15,239 nt of DNA from an uncultured Clostridia bacterium. Its GTDB lineage: Bacteria; Bacillota; Clostridia; Oscillospirales; Acutalibacteraceae. The translations under genes were made by a program, and so were the position numbers. The notes below the pieces were generated by a model, which saw only the letters and a list, made by a program, of their open reading frames with translations, was not told the origin of the DNA and did no database searches. Below, piece by piece: positions 13,182-15,239 of the stretch; position 1 is the stretch's first letter, and the number at the start of each line of letters is the position of its first letter. The stretch covers positions 1 through 15,239 of the forward strand of contig CALEJD010000091.1 of assembly GCA_937898195.1 (NCBI GenBank), read 5' to 3'.

Positions 13182-13871
13182 ATGATTAAGAAATTATTAA
13201 AAAACAAAGCACTTAAAGGGGTAATAATTGCGGCTCTTTGTCTTTGTTTGCTCGGTGGGGTAGCCGTTGTAGGCATTAACGCCTATATGATTTCTTATGT
13301 AAATGATTACATTCTCACAGAAGAAGATTTGAAAAACGAAAACTTTGATTGCATAATGGTGCTTGGTGCTGGTCTTTGGGATGGTGAACCGTCACCAATG
13401 CTTCAAGAAAGACTTGATTTTGGGCTTAAAGCTTATGAAACTGGTTGCACAGATAAAATGCTGATGAGCGGTGACCACGGCAGAGAAGAATATGACGAAG
13501 TCAACAAAATGAAAGATGTTGCAATCGAAAATGGTGTTTTATCTGACAATATTTTTATGGACCACGCAGGTTTTTCAACTTATGAATCAATGTATCGTGC
13601 TCGAGACATATTCCAAGTTGAAAAAATGGTGATTGTTACACAAAAATATCATTTATACAGAGCTGTTTATGATGCTCGAAAACTTGGCATTGACGCTTAT
13701 GGCTTCGCAGCAGAAAGATTGGAATATCCAATTACAAATGATGTCCGTGAAGCCTTGGCAAGAGTAAAAGATTTCTTCTATTGCATAATTGAACCCGAGC
13801 CAACATATTTAGGTGAAGAAATACCAATAAGTGCAAGTGGTTCGTTGACTGATGATAAAGATAGAGTATAA
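13182..13871 (+). CDS. SanA/YdcF-like DUF218 membrane-anchored protein
   Basis: A 229-aa protein with one N-terminal membrane helix (about 13-36) and an extracytoplasmic DUF218 domain. Family landmarks are CIMVLGAGLWDGEPSPMLQ, ERLDFGLKAYE, LMSGDHGREEYDEVNKM, DHAGFSTYESMYRARDIF and VTQKYHLYRAVYDARKLG. SanA-type members affect envelope permeability and vancomycin sensitivity; the biochemical activity of the family is not settled. The ATG at 13182 has GGAG 7 bases upstream. It lies 24 bases after the lipoprotein gene and 10 bases before iolB, so it is probably transcribed with them. Nothing links it directly to inositol metabolism. Confidence 0.9.
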   Translation: MIKKLLKNKALKGVIIAALCLCLLGGVAVVGINAYMISYVNDYILTEEDLKNENFDCIMVLGAGLWDGEPSPMLQERLDFGLKAYETGCTDKMLMSGDHGREEYDEVNKMKDVAIENGVLSDNIFMDHAGFSTYESMYRARDIFQVEKMVIVTQKYHLYRAVYDARKLGIDAYGFAAERLEYPITNDVREALARVKDFFYCIIEPEPTYLGEEIPISASGSLTDDKDRV

Positions 13872-13881
13872 AGGTGATTAT

Positions 13882-14649
13882 ATGTACGAAAATCCAAAAT
13901 TCAATTCAAATAACGAAAAAATTCTTTGTGAGATGAATGGCAAAAATGCCGATATGCTCATGGATATAAAAACAAAGCTTCTCAAAGCAGGAGAAAGCGT
14001 TACAGTTTGTGACGAAAATAACGAAACTGCAATCCTTTTGCTTTCAGGTGATGTTACATATTCATTTGACGGCAAAACAGAAAATGCAAAACGTGAAAAT
14101 CAGTTCGTTGACCGTCCATACTGTGTTCATTTTTCAAGAAATAATGAAGTAACTGTTATTGCAAATGTAGATAGTAGAATTCTCGTTCAACAGACAGATA
14201 ACGAAAATGATTTCGGCGTTGTATGGTATAGCCCTGAAAATGTAATTTTACAGGAATTCGGCAAAGACCAATGGAATGGTACTGCACACAGACAAGTGCT
14301 TACACTTTTTGACTATGAAAATGCACCATATTCAAATATGGTTTTAGGCGAAGTAATTCACAAACCAGGCTGCTGGTCAAGTTACCCACCACATTATCAC
14401 CCACAACCTGAAGTTTATTACTATGAATTTGATAAACCACAAGGCTTTGGTGTAGGATTTAACGGTGATGATTGCTACAAGGTTGAAGACCAAGGTGTAC
14501 TTTGCATTACACCAATGAAAACACATCAGCAAGTTGCAGCTCCGGGCTACTCTATGTGCTATGTGTGGATGATTAGACATCTCGATGGTGACCCATGGAT
14601 TAAGACAAGAATTGACGACCCAGACCACAAATGGTTATTAGATTTATAA
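13882..14649 (+). CDS. iolB: 5-deoxy-glucuronate isomerase IolB
   Basis: A 255-aa cupin-type enzyme that converts 5-deoxy-D-glucuronate to 2-deoxy-5-keto-D-gluconate. The metal site shows SYPPHYHPQPEVYYYEF, with His171, His173 and Glu177, and the later His215 in KTHQQVAAPG. The RHLDGDPW segment near the C terminus is typical of IolB. I start at ATG 13882, with AAAGGTGA 4 bases upstream; the frame extends to an ATG at 13852 inside the preceding gene but without a good site. A/T-rich codon choice agrees with the rest of the window (11 of 14 Pro are CCA). The product feeds the IolC kinase. Confidence 0.93.
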   Translation: MYENPKFNSNNEKILCEMNGKNADMLMDIKTKLLKAGESVTVCDENNETAILLLSGDVTYSFDGKTENAKRENQFVDRPYCVHFSRNNEVTVIANVDSRILVQQTDNENDFGVVWYSPENVILQEFGKDQWNGTAHRQVLTLFDYENAPYSNMVLGEVIHKPGCWSSYPPHYHPQPEVYYYEFDKPQGFGVGFNGDDCYKVEDQGVLCITPMKTHQQVAAPGYSMCYVWMIRHLDGDPWIKTRIDDPDHKWLLDL

Positions 14650-14677
14650 ACAAACCTTTTTATAGGAGGATTATATT

Positions 14678-15239
14678 ATGGCAAAAATGACAATGGCTCA
14701 GGCGCTTGTTAAGTTCCTTGACAATCAGTACATAGAGTGTGACGGTGTTGAAACTAAGTTCGTTTCGGGCATTTTCGGCATTTTCGGTCACGGCTGTGTT
14801 GTCGGTGTTGGTCAGGCGCTTGAACAGGGCGGTCATAATTTAAAATTTTATCAGGGGAAAAATGAGCAGAATATGGCTCTCGCCGCTGTTGCATACGCTA
14901 AGCAGATGGACAGAAAGGCAATTATTCCCTGCGTTTCTTCAATCGGACCGGGTGCTACAAATATGGTAACTGCCTGCGGTTGTGCAACTGCAAACAGAAT
15001 TCCGCTTCTTGTTCTTCCGGGTGATACATGCGCCTGCCGTCAGCCCGATCCTGTTTTACAGCAGGCAGAGTTTTTTGACGGCTACGGCAGAACCGTTACA
15101 GATGCATTCAAGGGCGTTTGCCATTATTTTGACAGAATTGTACGCCCCGAGCAGTTGATGACTGCTTGCCTTAATGCGATGAGAGTGCTTACAGACCCTG
15201 CCGATACAGGCGCAGTATGCCTTGCAATGCCGCAGGATG
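14678..15239 (+). CDS. iolD: 3D-(3,5/4)-trihydroxycyclohexane-1,2-dione hydrolase IolD, N-terminal part
   Basis: The first 187 codons of a ThDP-dependent enzyme that opens the cyclic diketone of inositol breakdown to 5-deoxy-glucuronate, the substrate of IolB. The PYR domain is visible: MTMAQALVKFLDNQYIE, GIFGIFGHGCVVGVGQAL, YQGKNEQNMALAAVAYAKQ (with the conserved cofactor-activating Glu), CVSSIGPGATNMVTACGCA, RIPLLVLPGDT and QQAEFFDGYGRTV. TAGGAGGA lies 7 bases before the ATG. The gene is cut by the window edge. It is odd in base use: all 12 Gln codons are CAG and none of 9 Pro codons is CCA, and several rows of sequence exceed 50% GC, unlike the genes before it. This suggests a different origin. 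Confidence 0.92.
   Translation, partial: MAKMTMAQALVKFLDNQYIECDGVETKFVSGIFGIFGHGCVVGVGQALEQGGHNLKFYQGKNEQNMALAAVAYAKQMDRKAIIPCVSSIGPGATNMVTACGCATANRIPLLVLPGDTCACRQPDPVLQQAEFFDGYGRTVTDAFKGVCHYFDRIVRPEQLMTACLNAMRVLTDPADTGAVCLAMPQD

Noticed and set aside
1..15239. tRNA, rRNA or insertion sequence
   Set aside because: Reading both strands I found no tRNA cloverleaf, no rRNA segment and no transposase frame.

Overview
The window looks like a chromosomal segment of an anaerobic low-GC Firmicute, most likely a gut Clostridia member of the Ruminococcaceae/Oscillospiraceae type. The grounds are the rimP-nusA-ylxR-ylxQ-infB order, strong AGGAGG ribosome binding sites, TTGACA/TATAAT promoters, a Gram-positive LexA box, and secreted proteins of Gram-positive style. 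Genus and species cannot be read from the sequence alone.

Left part (1-3604, minus strand): the conserved translation/transcription operon rimP, nusA, ylxR (RNA-binding), ylxQ (L7Ae-like) and infB, with infB cut by the window edge. A good promoter and a GNRA-loop hairpin lie in the rimP leader. Upstream is a 61-aa small protein of unknown role.

Middle part (3710-8683): a secreted, possibly wall- or membrane-anchored acidic protein with its own promoter and terminator is followed by the most interesting locus. At 4611-6784 a consensus promoter is overlapped by a perfect LexA (SOS) box. An intrinsic-terminator-like hairpin sits between promoter and first gene. Five tightly packed genes follow: a sigma-region-4-like regulator, a small coiled-coil protein, a GH25 lysozyme, an XhlA-like protein and a Hol44-like holin. 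A bidirectional terminator closes the unit. No phage structural gene is visible, so this reads as a stand-alone DNA-damage-inducible lysis cassette, comparable in logic to the clostridial uviAB bacteriocin-release locus or to a domesticated prophage lysis module. Next, on the minus strand, come a Cof-type HAD phosphatase and a secreted SH3-SH3-C39-like peptidase, each with its own promoter.

Right part (8745-15239, plus strand): two membrane proteins (DUF5058-like and partner) form a probable transporter pair ending in a terminator. A myo-inositol catabolism cluster follows: IolJ-type class II aldolase, IolC kinase, IolB isomerase and the start of IolD hydrolase. The cluster is split between iolC and iolB by a palindromic repeat, a poly-threonine lipoprotein and a SanA/DUF218 protein. 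At iolD the base composition and codon choice change abruptly (all Gln CAG, no Pro CCA), which suggests replacement by transfer or an assembly junction. Working together, IolB, IolC, IolD and IolJ would take the inositol ring-derived diketone to malonic semialdehyde and dihydroxyacetone phosphate; the earlier inositol dehydrogenase and dehydratase steps lie outside the window.
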